Shown here: positions 1 through 10,989 of the stretch, piece after piece
Layout: the number at the start of each line of letters is the position of its first letter
How positions within the stretch are numbered: position 1 is the stretch's first letter
From: Icerya purchasi
Lineage: Eukaryota > Arthropoda > Insecta > Hemiptera > Monophlebidae
Length of the DNA stretch: 64,000 bases
Assembly: GCA_039619475.1 (NCBI GenBank)
Contig: CM077115.1
Coordinates: forward strand, 301,011,756-301,075,755
Reading direction: 5' to 3'
Program-made: the position numbers and the translations under genes
The notes under the pieces: model-generated
The model's database searches: none
Seen by the model: only the letters and a program-made list of their open reading frames with translations
What the model was told of the DNA's origin: nothing

Positions 1-225
1 TGCCCCGCCTTGATTCTAAACGCTCTGCTATGTACTCCAAAATCTTAGCACGGGGTTTTCCTTCTTCTTACAGTTCTTCCTTTGTCCTTTCCTTCCCGTC
101 TCCAGCTGTAGTTCCTGTACTTCAATCTTAACTAAGCTCTATTTCTAATCCTCTCTCTATTTAACCCTTTCTATAATTTCTGTAGTTGTCGGGTCAAAGC
201 CGCTAGCGTGCCCGAAAGAAAATAT
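1..225 (+). mobile_element. I-like LINE family 1, 3' end (copy cut by window edge)
   Basis: A frame open from base 2 to a stop at 129-131 ends in SFVLSFPSPAVVPVL. This closely matches the ORF2 C-terminus of the minus-strand copies near 25.5, 19.9 and 38.4 kb (for example SFILSLPSPSVIPAL). After the stop comes about 90 bases of 3' UTR and a terminal motif at 191-222 (GGGTCAAAGCC, then TAGCG, CCC and an A-rich end). Equivalent motifs precede the A tail of the other copies. An A run follows at 273-286. The 5' part lies outside the window. The segment is the tail of a non-LTR retrotransposon ORF2 distal to RNase H. Family assignment is by comparison within the window. Confidence 0.65.
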
Positions 226-829
226 ATAAAATAACATTACTATTATTTTGTATTAGGAAGAAAAATAAAATTAAAAAAAAAAAAAATAATTGTTACTATA
301 ATAAAATCATTTAAACAAACAGAAAAACAAAAATTTTTATACAATAAAGTTCATATATGTACATATTTATGACATTGCTTAACAAAATGTGTTTCTTCGT
401 CCGGTTTAGAAAAAGTACGAGACATCTAACTTATTATTTTACAAAGGCTTAGGCTTGCTATTTGCCCTCTTTGCGGCTACCACCGAATTCAGAGTTATTT
501 CGTGCGTAAACTCTTTTCAACAGTCATTTCTTATTAATATTTTCTATATAACTGTTAATGCCGCTGTTTTTGGTTCGGTATCAAATTTTATTACATTCAG
601 TTTATAATGTTTATTATTTACATTACTTTGAAACTTTGATGGACCGAGTTAACTTTTTCGAGGATTGAGTATGAAATTAAGCTTAATAGTGGTACTTTCA
701 TATCAAATATAAAGCAAAATTGGCTTCGTAAATAGGCTTGACCAGAAATGTATCTCTTCTCGATCTAGGCAACAGATATAAGGATTTGCCTTACATACAT
801 ATATCTATCTATCTATCCATATATACATA
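226..829. other. AT-rich DNA, no gene seen
   Basis: No coding signature or recognised repeat is visible apart from the A run at 273-286. A TATA/CATA-rich run near 796-840 leads into the next repeat. Confidence 0.5.
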
Positions 830-1084
830 TATACATATAAACTATATAAACTCGGTTCTTCGGTATTCGGAAGGGGGCAACCCCCATCACCTCCAGGTCT
901 AGTTCTTCTATAATTCTTATAGAAGAGTAAACGTTTTCATTGGCTACGCCGTTTTTAAGTTTCATTACATAAAATAAAAACATTTTTTCGTTACATGTTT
1001 CGTTATATAAAATTATGATTGGGGCACATTTCGTGGCAGGACACTTTTCTTGATGACCCCTAGCGTAAAAATGGCATATCCATT

Positions 1085-1110
<26 letters not shown>
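830..1110. repeat. TA-bounded interspersed repeat, copy 1
   Basis: A TATA/CATA-rich tract is followed by AAACTCGG, a small hairpin GGGGG-CAA-CCCCC near 871-884, an AT-rich middle with CATTACATAAAA-type motifs, and a distal block with GGACAC..TTTTC..GATGACCCCTAGC that ends in ATTAA(TA)n. The same order of blocks recurs at 63.17-63.72 kb: AAACTCGG, GGGGC-TGT-GCCCC, TTACATAAAATTG, GGGACATTTTTC..GATGAGGGGTAGC, ATTAA(TA)n. No coding potential is visible. It could be a non-autonomous element such as a SINE, Helitron derivative or microsatellite-bound mini-element; the class is not resolved. Confidence 0.55.
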
Positions 1111-1116
<6 letters not shown>

Positions 1117-1171
1117 TAGATAGATAGATAGATAGATAGATAAATAGATAAATAGATAAATAGATATATAC
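1086..1171. repeat. Compound microsatellite (TA)n(GA)n(GATA)n(AAATAGAT)n
   Basis: Consecutive short-period repeats are read directly: TA, then GA, then GATA, then a GATAAATA variant. The open frames across it on the minus strand, rich in Ile, Tyr, Leu and Ser, are artefacts of the repeat. Confidence 0.95.
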
Positions 1172-1269
1172 ATAGGGTCGGTTTCTGCGCAAAGTAGACA
1201 CACTTAAAATTCCGCACTACTATATTAAATTGGGGGGATGGATAATGCAAAGATGCTCCTAAATGGACT

Positions 1270-1768
1270 TGCAAGGTACTTCTTCAATTGTTAATTCCTC
1301 AGCCCTTTTTTCAGCAACATAAGGCAGGGGCATGGGAAACTATGTGGTCGGCTCACACATCATTGCTGCGGTCCATCAAGGTGAACACTGAACCTTGGTG
1401 GCCACCGCTATCCATGTTCCGCAGAGAGTTTGCAACATTGACTAGATTCCGCATAGGGCACACAGCAATATCCCACAACTATTTGCTGGAAGGAACAACT
1501 CCACCCTCTGCTTGTTCCATATGCAATTCTCCCATTTCACTAACTGCTGAACACACATTGCCTGCCTGCAGGCATCTCCAACTTACCGTCAGTTGCGTTG
1601 TCAAACGAACCAAAACAGGTCCAGGATATGCTACACCATATTAGAGCGACTAACCTGTTAAAATATTTCTAATCGTGCACTGATGCATGTGCTGTAATAA
1701 TCTCGGCAATTACACACAGCACATGGGCCATATGTACTCGTATATTTAAAAAAAAAAAAAAAAAAAAA
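1270..1768 (+). mobile_element. Non-LTR retrotransposon 3' end (ORF2 C-terminal Cys/His region)
   Basis: The frame ending at 1644 carries the typical post-RNase H tail of I/jockey-like ORF2 proteins. It has a TRP-type segment (EPWWPPLS), then FRREFATLTRFRIGHTAISH, then a Cys/His cluster (CSICNSPISLTAEHTLPACRH). The order matches the C-terminus of the full-length element at 48-55 kb (TRLRIGHTALTHKHLL followed by C-x2-C...H...C), but the divergence implies another subfamily. The last residues look shifted relative to that protein, suggesting decay. An A run at about 1748-1768 marks the 3' end. The fragment is 5'-truncated, with no RT or endonuclease upstream. Confidence 0.75.
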
Positions 1769-2485
1769 TGTTAATATAAACATTGAATATGGTAATTCAG
1801 GGCTACATCTAAAAGATGACTCCATGACGTACAGTCAATAGGCTGTATTGGAAAGCAAGCACAAAACTAGCAAATGATTCCGATGGTAGGTAATGTTTTC
1901 TGTTGTTGTTTTTTTTTTTTGATTCTATGCAACTGATACCTTAAAAGTTTAATAATATCATGCTGTTAAGCATTACGTATCACCTACTTCCTCTTCAGCT
2001 GTGGCCTTATTTCTGCATGGAAATTTTTTTTCTTCTCTACGCTGACCATATCGTATTCGGTTTTATATACACATAGCTACTGGCTAGTGAGACGTAAGAG
2101 CTTTTCTTTCTTTTAGCATTGTTCTGCTATTTTGGCCATACTTTTATTTCCCTGCAGACTGCCAGTTTTACTGCAGCCGCCAACAGCTACCTCCTTTTAC
2201 TCTTTTCCTATTATTGTATTTCAGTACTTCGTTTCATCTTCTCTGAACAACTAATTTTCGGATTTCCTTTTCTTCTTTTTTGTTTTCGCTTTTTATGGGT
2301 AATCGTCTGCCGTTGATAAACCTAATGAAATAAAGAATAAAAAAAATATATATGTATATTGTCTTAGAAATTTGCAGAAGTATAGATGCTTGAAGTTTTT
2401 CGTTTATAATGTGCAGTAATACTTCGCTGGAATGTGATAGGAGTGATCTTGTTCAATAGTTAGAAATTTCAAGTAAGAATTACAA
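1769..2485. other. No gene seen
   Basis: AT-rich and T-rich sequence. A 65-codon frame at 2119-2316 is hydrophobic only because of T richness and has no recognisable domain. Confidence 0.5.
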
Positions 2486-2489
2486 CAAT

Positions 2490-3140
2490 CTACGCCAAAC
2501 CTAAAAAAAAACATCGGTAAAAAATATAGCCTACAGATAAATGCGAAAAAAACTGAAGTTACGATTATCGATCGCGCAGGAAATACCCAATCAAAGCAAC
2601 AAATAATTGATGATTACAACGTGGTAGATAAATATAATTACTTAGGGTCTTTGATTATTGTGAGTGATGATGCGAAGAAGAAATCAAGAGACGCCTGATA
2701 CAAGAAAGGTACGCTACTGCGAAATTAACAAAGATTTGGAAAAACATTGCAATCACTAAGCGGAATATTGATCAATAGATTAATTTTTTCAATAGCGAAC
2801 ATAAAACGTCCAGATGCCAGGAGAATTGCCGAATTGGAAATATGGGTTTATAGGAGAACGTTTAGGATAGCTTTGACAACATACCGGACAAATAAATCCA
2901 TATTAAATAAACTGGAAATTGACGTACGATTACAAACACGAATCATTAGGATATTTTAAAATTCTTCGGACACATAACAAGAAGAATGTGTTCACTTATA
3001 CATACAATTCTACAGGGAATAACAGGAAGACAAAGAAATAAAGAGGAAGGTGTCCTTTACGACGGATTAATGAAATAGAACAAAGAAAATGGAAATGGCT
3101 ACAAGGATGGCGAAATGCCGCGGGGATAGGAAAAAAGTAG
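2490..3140 (+). mobile_element. RTE/CR1-like LINE remnant, RT thumb to C-terminus
   Basis: Translated pieces in shifting frames follow the order of the endonuclease-reverse transcriptase C-terminal half. YSLQINAKKTEVTIIDR comes first, then NYLGSLI (the KYLG-type motif), AKLTKIWKNIAITKRNI, RRIAELEIWVYRRTFRI, TNKSILNKLEID, FFGHITRR-like residues, and a terminal block near 3058-3140 (RPLRRINEIEQRKWKW). Frameshifts fall between the NYLG and KIWKN blocks and again after position 2958. No catalytic RT motifs lie upstream, so this is an old 5'-truncated copy. It is not expected to make protein. Confidence 0.72.
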
Positions 3141-3257
3141 ATTTCATATTAATGTCGTTTTTGATGCCACCAAATGTCTTCGTGGTATAATGGATTGAGA
3201 AGAAAAGAAAAATATCATCTGCCGCGTCCAGTAAATCTGTATAAACATAATATATAA

Positions 3258-3258
<1 letters not shown>

Positions 3259-3293
<35 letters not shown>
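3259..3293. repeat. (TA)n microsatellite
   Basis: Uninterrupted TA dinucleotide run read directly. Confidence 0.95.
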
Positions 3294-3296
<3 letters not shown>

Positions 3297-3980
3297 CTAC
3301 AGTGCGTAGCGTATGTGTTCGAGCACCTAATGCCCTCAGACTCGGTTAGGGAAATTTTCTTTTCATAATTATTCTATACAGACACTCGTGAGTTATGTTA
3401 AAATAATTGCGACCATGTTTGATTGATACATTTATAGTATGCTGTAGTTTCAAGTCAAACATTACGTTTCCTTCTCTACCATGCATCATTCGTATATCGA
3501 CTTGGTAGTAACCAACCCACCGCTGGGCTAAAAAGAAAAAAAAGAGAAAAGCAGTTCTACTGGGATTAAAATCGCTTCCGTATTGTTTTATTTTATAACA
3601 TTTTTCCACTAAACTACGGCCACATATTGTAATTACGAGTGAACATTACGGTTATATTAATTCGCTGCACCTACAGAGTAACTTTAATAAACAGTATACG
3701 AGCAATACGTTTTTATAAAAATGACATCATCATTATATCCTCAATCATTCGGTTGGTGGACAACCTATTCTCACATTTTTAGATGTACAGATATAAGTTG
3801 TATACTAAGCAATTATTATATATGCAACGCAAGTATATACACGCAAGACTACATTCGGAATTGATAGTAGCCGCTTGTTATCGCGCTACCAGTGCAGTCC
3901 TATTTATGTCTGCTGTGTACTGACCTAGCGCGCATATGATGTTGAAAGTGGTGGTTTGCCATTGACATCCACGTGATTAC
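3294..3980. other. No gene seen
   Basis: An 87-codon minus-strand frame at 3346-3609 has no recognisable domain. No repeat structure is visible. Confidence 0.45.
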
Positions 3981-3984
3981 TAGC

Positions 3985-4100
3985 GATTATTTATTTATTT
4001 ATTTAATTCTTGTAATAAGTTCGTCGTTGCTCGGGATCGAACCTGTGACCGCCATATCGGAAGTCAAGCGCTCTAGCGACTAGGCTATCGTGACGACATC
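3985..4100 (-). repeat. tRNA-derived SINE-like sequence
   Basis: On the minus strand, 4100 to 4020 reads as a tRNA-like head. It has an A-box-like TAGCCTAGTCG followed by GAGCGC, then an anticodon-arm-like CTTGACTTCCGA, then a good B box GGTTCGATCCC. A short unrelated stretch and an (AAAT)n tail at 3988-4004 follow. The acceptor and anticodon stems do not pair well, so I read it as a tRNA-derived SINE or pseudogene and not a functional tRNA. The A and B boxes would be an internal RNA polymerase III promoter if intact. Confidence 0.55.
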
Positions 4101-5929
4101 AATCAAAAAAAAATGGGCGATTCTTGGTTAAATTTCTATTCCGAAGCTGTATATCAAAAAAAAATAGATGTTATAATTTATATAATTTTAGTCTACTCTC
4201 AATTACGAAATAAACGTAATTTACGGAAAATATAATAGAATTAACTATTTGCTCTCGATTCAAAAGGTGTCTGACAAATCTTTTCAACAACAGACATTCC
4301 CGTATAATTTGGAACAAACAGAACGTGTAATATGAACGTAACAATCGTATTACTCGTTTCGTTATCTTCGTAAACATCGAAAACTATTTGATGTATAATG
4401 CTAGTAAAAATATCTACGGATTTCATTAAAATAATGCACTGATTTAAAGATAGTTTGAAATAAATATAAAACTGAAAAAAATAAATCAGCTTTTGTTTCT
4501 GACAGAATTCAAGATATAATAAATATTAAATTACATATATATTTTGCGCTATTCTATTATATTTGATTATTTATATTTTCGATGAAAATTTTTTTTGTAA
4601 TCAAGCTCGAGGCAGGCTATTTAACCGTGCAAAATATTTTCAAGTGTATAATAACTCTTCTTACGAAGTGAAAAAATTATTCATCACAATTATTTTTTAT
4701 GTAATATTTTAAATTTCTTTTATATTAAAATGTTTTATTATAAAAACTCTCCATTTTAAAAAAAATTACTCATAAAACAATATATCTTTAAAAAATGCAA
4801 TAATTACTGGTAATTCCATAAATGTATTTCAAAAAGCTAAACTAGTATCGGTTTCCTAGCTCTAGCCTTATTTGTTTTCCTTCCTAATGATGTTTATTTA
4901 ATTTTCAATTTTTTTCAAAATCTGTTGTCCACCAATCATTATAGTGATGAGCAAATAGGCTTAGCAAACGATTAAAAATCAAATAAACATTATTAGAAAG
5001 AAAAAAATAAAACTAAAAATTTTCTTAAACTCGCTGTAATTAATCAAATCCTCAAGCTCTTAAATCTAAAATTAAGAAATTTATTTCAAAACTAAACTAG
5101 AACATTGAAAACGTTTTGTAAACAAAGAAAATGCTTGTGGTAAGCTTTACTGGAAAAAAGGCAAGAAATGTGTTGTCCCGGATGTTCTACTGAACAGTAA
5201 AGTCTGTAGTGATAATTTTAAAAAGCGTAACATCTTCGCTGAATACTTTCTCCCGAGTGAAAAAAATTAATACGAATAGATTCTAAACTCTTCCAAAAGT
5301 TCGAAGTTAATAAAGAAATATTGAAAATTTTATTAAATCACCGAATAATAGGAAAGTAATCGAACAGATCAATTTATTGTAAGGAAGACACATATGCTAT
5401 CGTCTATTTACTATTATTGCCATGATTATGGAATATGTAACTTCAAAACATGTTAGCTGTATTTTATATTTTTTATAACAATTATTATTTTCTGTAATAC
5501 GTGTTCTATATATATATATATATATATATATATTTAATAAAGTGATAAAACAGAAAATTAATTCGAACATTTAAATTCAAATTTGAAGAAATAAAATTAT
5601 CAAACTCATTAAATAACTTGTGGTATTCTCAAGGCTTAGTTCTTTACCCTACACTTTGGGACATATTATACCCTAAGATTCATAGTGAAATTAAGAGCAA
5701 TTCTGCGAGTTAATAAATCTAGACACGCAGTTAATTTCGTGTTTTAATATCAAACAATTTACCAACATATACTAAAATAACCTACACAAAGTTGAAATAG
5801 TTTGTAAAAAATTAAAAGAAATTATCGCTAAAAACTTAGTCTTACTTTTTCTGTGGAAAAATGCAGATCGATTCTCTTCGGCAATTTAACTGTATCCGAT
5901 GAAAAAAATTAAAAATTATCTCTGACCGG
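4101..5929. other. AT-rich DNA, no gene seen; (TA)n at about 5507-5534
   Basis: Very AT-rich. Frames of 60-70 codons on the minus strand (4171-4426) lack any domain signature. A TA microsatellite is the only clear structure. Confidence 0.5.
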
Positions 5930-5937
5930 TCTGTCCA

Positions 5938-6060
5938 ATTGGTAGATTGAAATATCTCGGAATCCTTCTTGACAATAAGCTAAAGTTTAATGCTCATTTG
6001 CAAAAAATAAACAATAAGTGTATCAAGTTATCTGAATTTTCTAAACAACTATGGACTACG
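5938..6060 (+). mobile_element. LINE fragment with KYLG motif
   Basis: One frame reads GRLKYLGILLDNKLKFNAHL and then a residue pattern ending KQLW. This is the F/YLG block after the RT palm in many non-LTR ORF2 proteins. It abuts the start of the jockey-like frame at 6051, which is expected to lie upstream of such a block. It is therefore a separate fragment and not part of that element's colinear order. Confidence 0.5.
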
Positions 6061-7705
6061 ATATAAAGAAAGATTTATCCTATATAAGAAACGGTCAAAA
6101 TTCTCATCTTGCAACTAATTATCAACGAAATAAAATCAGAGATCATGTCGCTCGTTTTTTAGAGAATGCTAGTATTAGCCTAACCCAGGTGAAACTTTCT
6201 ACGCCCAAAGAAATTCGTAATTATATCAAAAAACTTAATTCCAGCATGTCCGTCGGGAACGATAATATTCCCAACATTGTTTTAAAAAATATCCCAAATA
6301 AAGGTATCGTAGAGTTAAATAATATAATAAATGGCATCCTAAAAACTGGATACTTTCCTCAAGCATGGGAAATTGCAAAAGTAGTTCCAATACCCAAACT
6401 TGGTAAAGATGCGTCAAATATCGCTAACATTAGACCCATTAGTCTTTTGTGCAATATGAGTAAAATTGCTAAAAGAGTACTGCTCAAGAGATTAAGGGAA
6501 CACTCGAATATTAAAAATTTAATCCCAATAAGTCAATTTGGGTTCCAACCTCGTCACTCTACTACCTTAACAACCGACTGTTTTACGTAACTCTTAATAA
6601 CTATCAATCCACAAGGAAAACTGTCCTTGCAGGCGTACCGCAAGGTAGTGTCCTCGGGCCCTTCCTCTTTATATTGTTTCTCAGCGACTTTCCTAAAATT
6701 TCTAACACTGAGGTCGCTTTATATGCTGACGATGTTGCCCTCTATTGTAGTTCTTATAGACCTAGTACCATAAGTAACAAACTTCAGAGAGCTGCTACAC
6801 GCGTTTTAAAATACTTTACCAGATGGAAAATTAATATTAATCCATCAAAGACCCAAGCGATATTCTTCACCCGCCGGCGCCCCCAATGCCAAGAAAACTA
6901 ATCATTTCTGGAAATGACATTGCCTGGTTTAATCACATCAAATATCTTGGCTTAATATTAGACAGAAAATTAACTTACAGCAAACATATCGAGTACATCT
7001 CGGTTAAAACAAACAGAGCTATCTCGCTAGTATATCCCTTGCTCAATCGCAAATCCTATTTAAGTGCAAATAATAAATTTGTTATCTACAAATCACTTAT
7101 AAGGCCTATTATCACATATTCTTGTCCAGTGTGGTCTTCTGTTAGTAGGGCACATTATAACAAACTACAGGTAATCCAAAATCGATGCTTAAAATGTATT
7201 CTTGGAATAAATAGATACACAAGGGTAGCATATATGCATAACATTTTAGAGCTACCGAAAATCAGAGATTATGTTTTGAGTGCAACTACTAAGTTCTGTG
7301 ATAAACGTATAGGGCACGAGAACTTACTTATCAGCTCTATTGGTAACTATGATTCCAGGCAACTACGCACTATGTATACTAAGTACAAACATCGTAGACT
7401 TAAGCATAATATTCTAAATTATTTGACGTTAGTACTAGTATTTAGTTTTAGTTGTATTTTAAAATTATTCTGTTGATAATCACTGTGTAAATATCTATGT
7501 AATGTGGCGCTAGCCACCAAGTCCTCTCCTCCTGTAGTAGGTTTTTGGTTCTTTTCCTACTAACTTAAACGTCGCATATCATGTCTTATTTATACGTATA
7601 TTCATTAATTTAGTTATGTGGTAAGACTCGTGTCGGTACACATACTAACAACTATGTCATGAGTGCAATGTTATTGTTTATGCAAATAAATCTTTCTTTA
7701 AAATC
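6051..7705 (+). mobile_element. Jockey-type non-LTR retrotransposon, RT with internal deletion
   Basis: Three consecutive frames (6051-6590, about 6590-6901, 6886-7476) give the RT domain in order. First come NIVLKNIPNKG, PQAWEIAKVVPIPKLGKDAS, IRPISLLCNMSKIAKRVLLK and QFGFQPRHSTT. Then come GVPQGSVLGPFLF, the catalytic ALYADDVALY, IKYLGLILDRKLTY and YKSLIRPIITYSCPVWSS. The segment between the HSTT and GVPQG blocks, which should carry the first catalytic aspartate (the AFD-type motif), is missing at about 6588. A frameshift sits at about 6890. There is no RNase H, as is usual for jockey. The 3' UTR contains AATAAA at about 7684 just before a T/A-rich end near 7705. The endonuclease and ORF1 are absent. 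This is a dead, 5'-truncated copy. Confidence 0.85.
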
Positions 7706-9975
7706 TATATAAGAGAGTTTCATTCAGGGTCTATTCATGGTTACGGGTCATGTATTTATATCAGTTTTAAAAAAAACATTAAAATCGGTAAATAAATAGA
7801 AAAGGAAATACGTACTAAACATATCCTCCTTACATCGAACTGCCGCAACTTCTGCATTATATATTATAGCGAATGGTATGCGATCTTTTTCTTATAGGTC
7901 ACGCAATAGGAACTGAATACAGAACTATAAAAAACTTAAGCCGGTTAAATTCTTAAAATTTCTTAACAGTTCTGATTTTAGCAGTGTTGATAACTTTCAT
8001 CCTATCACAACTCTTAAAAAACTAATAAATAATAATCTCAATAAAACATTTGGCAAACACAAAAGAACGAAGACATAATCCCGGACGAAAAACCGCTTTC
8101 AAAAATAGAATGAAAAAAACTTAAAAATTACATTTTTCAATGTTCAGTAACTTTAAGGAGAATATCTATCCTGTTTTAAAATAGCTAACACTCCCTGCTG
8201 TCCGCACACCCGGTAGAATTGAAAGCGTACACTACTCTCTCTCTCTCTTTGACTGCGACAAATTAAAAGAACCAAGAGGCTTGTTCAAACCGAGTTGCAA
8301 TTATTGACCAGGTAAACTCTGCAGTACTCTTATAATTCTTCCGCAGTGTAATGAAGACCAAATTGACACTTAAACCAATTGATCAATCCTCTCCAATAGA
8401 CATATAAATTAAATAATAGAGTGATACAAATGTGATTTCATTCATCTCTTCATCACTTTAATTTTAGCCTGATTCTTACGCAACTCTTAACCATTATTTT
8501 TAATATTAATCTAATAGTTTTTCCTTTATAATAATTAATAATAATAATTAAAATATGAACTATTACTATAAAGCGTAAAGATGAAACTACGTATCATTAT
8601 CGCCATTATACTACACTGTATTTATGTAAACTTTTAAATTCGATGTTAGATTTTAAGTATACTCCATATTCAGCTTACAAAATATAATAATTTTTATAGT
8701 TATTTTATATTAAGTACACTGGATATGATTGTGCACAGAATAAATTAATAAACTCGTTCCATTGGATACATCCGGATTAGGGAATCAAGAAAAAAAAAAA
8801 AAAACTGTCCCTATTTGCGATACACCACGACTTAATAGTTTTTCATTTATTTGCCTTTCTTGTAAACAATTTAAAACTTAAAAAGACTTTAAGAAAAAAT
8901 TATTGCTTCAAAATTTTGACTTAGCTGTATTTGAAAAAATTTTATTTTGTAAATGAAAATACTAAGTAATTTCAAATATGGTTTTATACAAAGCAAAGAC
9001 CCAACCAAAAAACCATCCCAGTAAAAATAATGTTATTGTATCCACAAACTAACAAAAACAAGTTTTACAAACCGAGAGGTTGGATGTGTGTGACTTTTCA
9101 CTATAATCTCTCGCTATCCGCTATTCGACTGCGCACTTCGTGTACTAGTCACATTGCTCTTTATCATGGCGTGTTAGCGTTGTTTATGATGCTTCCGAGA
9201 CGCACTCGTACGAGTAACGATCATGCTCTGCGGGATGATTATAAGTATAACAATATTTTAACCCGCGATAGCTCGCGCTGTTACAAAAAATCTAACAAAC
9301 AACTTATTTTTAGAATAACTATAATAGATTAAATGATAAATAATCACCTCTTCACCAATACTACTTCATCTACACAATAATGGAACGGATAACATCATAA
9401 CTTGTTGATAAGATTTAATTTATTAACAAGTACTTCCTGTTTGTAATCGACGATACGCGAATTATTAGTAAAAATGACGATTACGACACGTGTGAGTTGT
9501 TAGTAATAACCTAACGGGCGGAAGGGGAGAATTTTTTTTTTTTTTTTTTTAAAGGCCCGGCTTTAGTTAACTAACAAGCCATTTAGCCACCAACCAGTTA
9601 ATATAATAATACTGCCAACTAATGAAGGATACATAATATTTAATGGGGGAAAAAGGTTACAGACAACCATGGCCGTAAATGTTCATCATTATTCACGGAG
9701 GCTGAATAAAATCTTTAGGAAAGAGAAATTGGCCAGACTGAGTCCAAGGTACATTACCTGAACTTGACTAACCAGAAAATTAATGGAATAGGAATTATAA
9801 TCATCATACACAATAATTACAACAAACAAGCTGCAGTCCAAAGTACTTTTAGATTCCTAAAAGCTGTCAACCTATTTCGGAAGATATGATTTAGTTTACG
9901 TATGGCAGAATTATTTTTAATTATTATCTATAAATTGTAATGTACGGTAGACGCAAATGACCTAGAAGTCGAGCG
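7706..9975. other. No gene seen
   Basis: AT-rich with a short CT run at about 8236-8250 and a T run at about 9532-9550. A 100-codon plus-strand frame at 9030-9332 is somewhat GC-richer than its surroundings but has no recognisable motif and no splice context I can support. Confidence 0.45.
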
Positions 9976-10014
9976 TCTTTAAATATATATATATATACAT
10001 ACATACATACATAC
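9976..10014. repeat. Microsatellite (TA)n(CATA)n
   Basis: Short-period repeat read directly. It lies just beyond the 3' end of the minus-strand LINE and could be that element's tail. Confidence 0.85.
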
Positions 10015-10074
10015 AATCATGGTCACAAATGCTTCAGCATAGTCCACGAATGTCTGCACAAAATCATAACAAAG

Positions 10075-10985
10075 GAAAAACTTCCCAAGTCGAGTTCGAG
10101 AAGCGTCGGGTTTCCCGAACACGACAGGGCATCAAGAATTAGGATAACGGAAATAAAACAAATAAGTGTATGCTGTTAAATTTGGATGTCATTTTATACG
10201 GAGGAAAGAACCCAAGAGACATTAATTGTTCACAAAACGATCTACGGTAATGTTCATATTTATTACAATTAAACAGCAAATGATTAATGCCCTCCAAGAA
10301 ATTTGATGCGTGATGATCACTGCATAGTACACCGTCACCTTGGACAGAAAAATTCAGAACTATCCGCGAATGACCCATACGCAGTCGGCAAATAGTAACC
10401 ACATATTTACGAATGAGTCGATCGGGGATAGATTCCGGAATGGAATAATACCAAGGGCTAGAGGAGAACTCTGACTGAACCATGTGGTAGTATTTGCCTT
10501 GTTCTGACTATTAATAAACTCAATCCATTCTGACATATTATCAACTTTAACCTTAGAATAAAGGTCTGATGAAGGGATAAATGGTGATAACTCACCTTCC
10601 AGTGCAGTAACCTTCGCTGCAGCATCGACAGCCTCATTCATTCCAACACCACAATGACCAGGCAACCAGCAGAAACTTACTTGTACACCCTTGATGAGTA
10701 GATTTGCACATTTATAATTAAAGTCACTGTTATCACCCAACGTCTTAAGCGAACTTAAACTGTCGGTACATACTAAATACTTTTGGCCTGTAATACATGT
10801 GTTGAGTATAGTTCCTAATGCTTTATCGATAGCCAGCAGCTCGGCAGTAAAATACATAGGCGGAAGCCTAAATTTTTTTAATAAACTCCCGGCAAATAAT
10901 AATGCAGCACCAACCGGTCCGTTGTACACCTGAGCTATAGAACCAAGGGGAGAATGAGGTCGCGAAACTATTCTTACACATACAG
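10075..10985 (-). mobile_element. I-like LINE fragment: RNase H plus C-terminal region
   Basis: Reading 10929 to about 10450, the protein has the RNase H acidic set: ELLAIDKAL (Glu), CTDSLSSLKTL (Asp) and FCWLPGHCGVGMNEAVDAAA (His and the last Asp). The first DGS-type block is reduced or lost upstream. A frameshift near 10450-10480 moves into the frame 10483-10139, which holds the post-RNase H tail CRLRMGHSRIVLNF, then SDHHASNFLEGINHLLFNC. The tail resembles family 1 (25.4-27.1 kb) but is diverged. The 3' UTR at 10089-10125 can form a stem-loop. RT and endonuclease are missing. Confidence 0.78.
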
Positions 10986-10989
10986 TCTA

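Noticed and set aside
1013..1274. Two overlapping minus-strand frames rich in Ile, Tyr, Leu and Ser
   Set aside because: They are translations of the GATA/TA microsatellite and have no other support.
4020..4098. Functional tRNA gene
   Set aside because: The boxes are good, but the acceptor and anticodon stems do not pair, and an AAAT tail follows; better read as a SINE or pseudogene.
9030..9332. 100-codon plus-strand frame
   Set aside because: No domain, no similarity I recognise and no splice or promoter context; length is compatible with chance.
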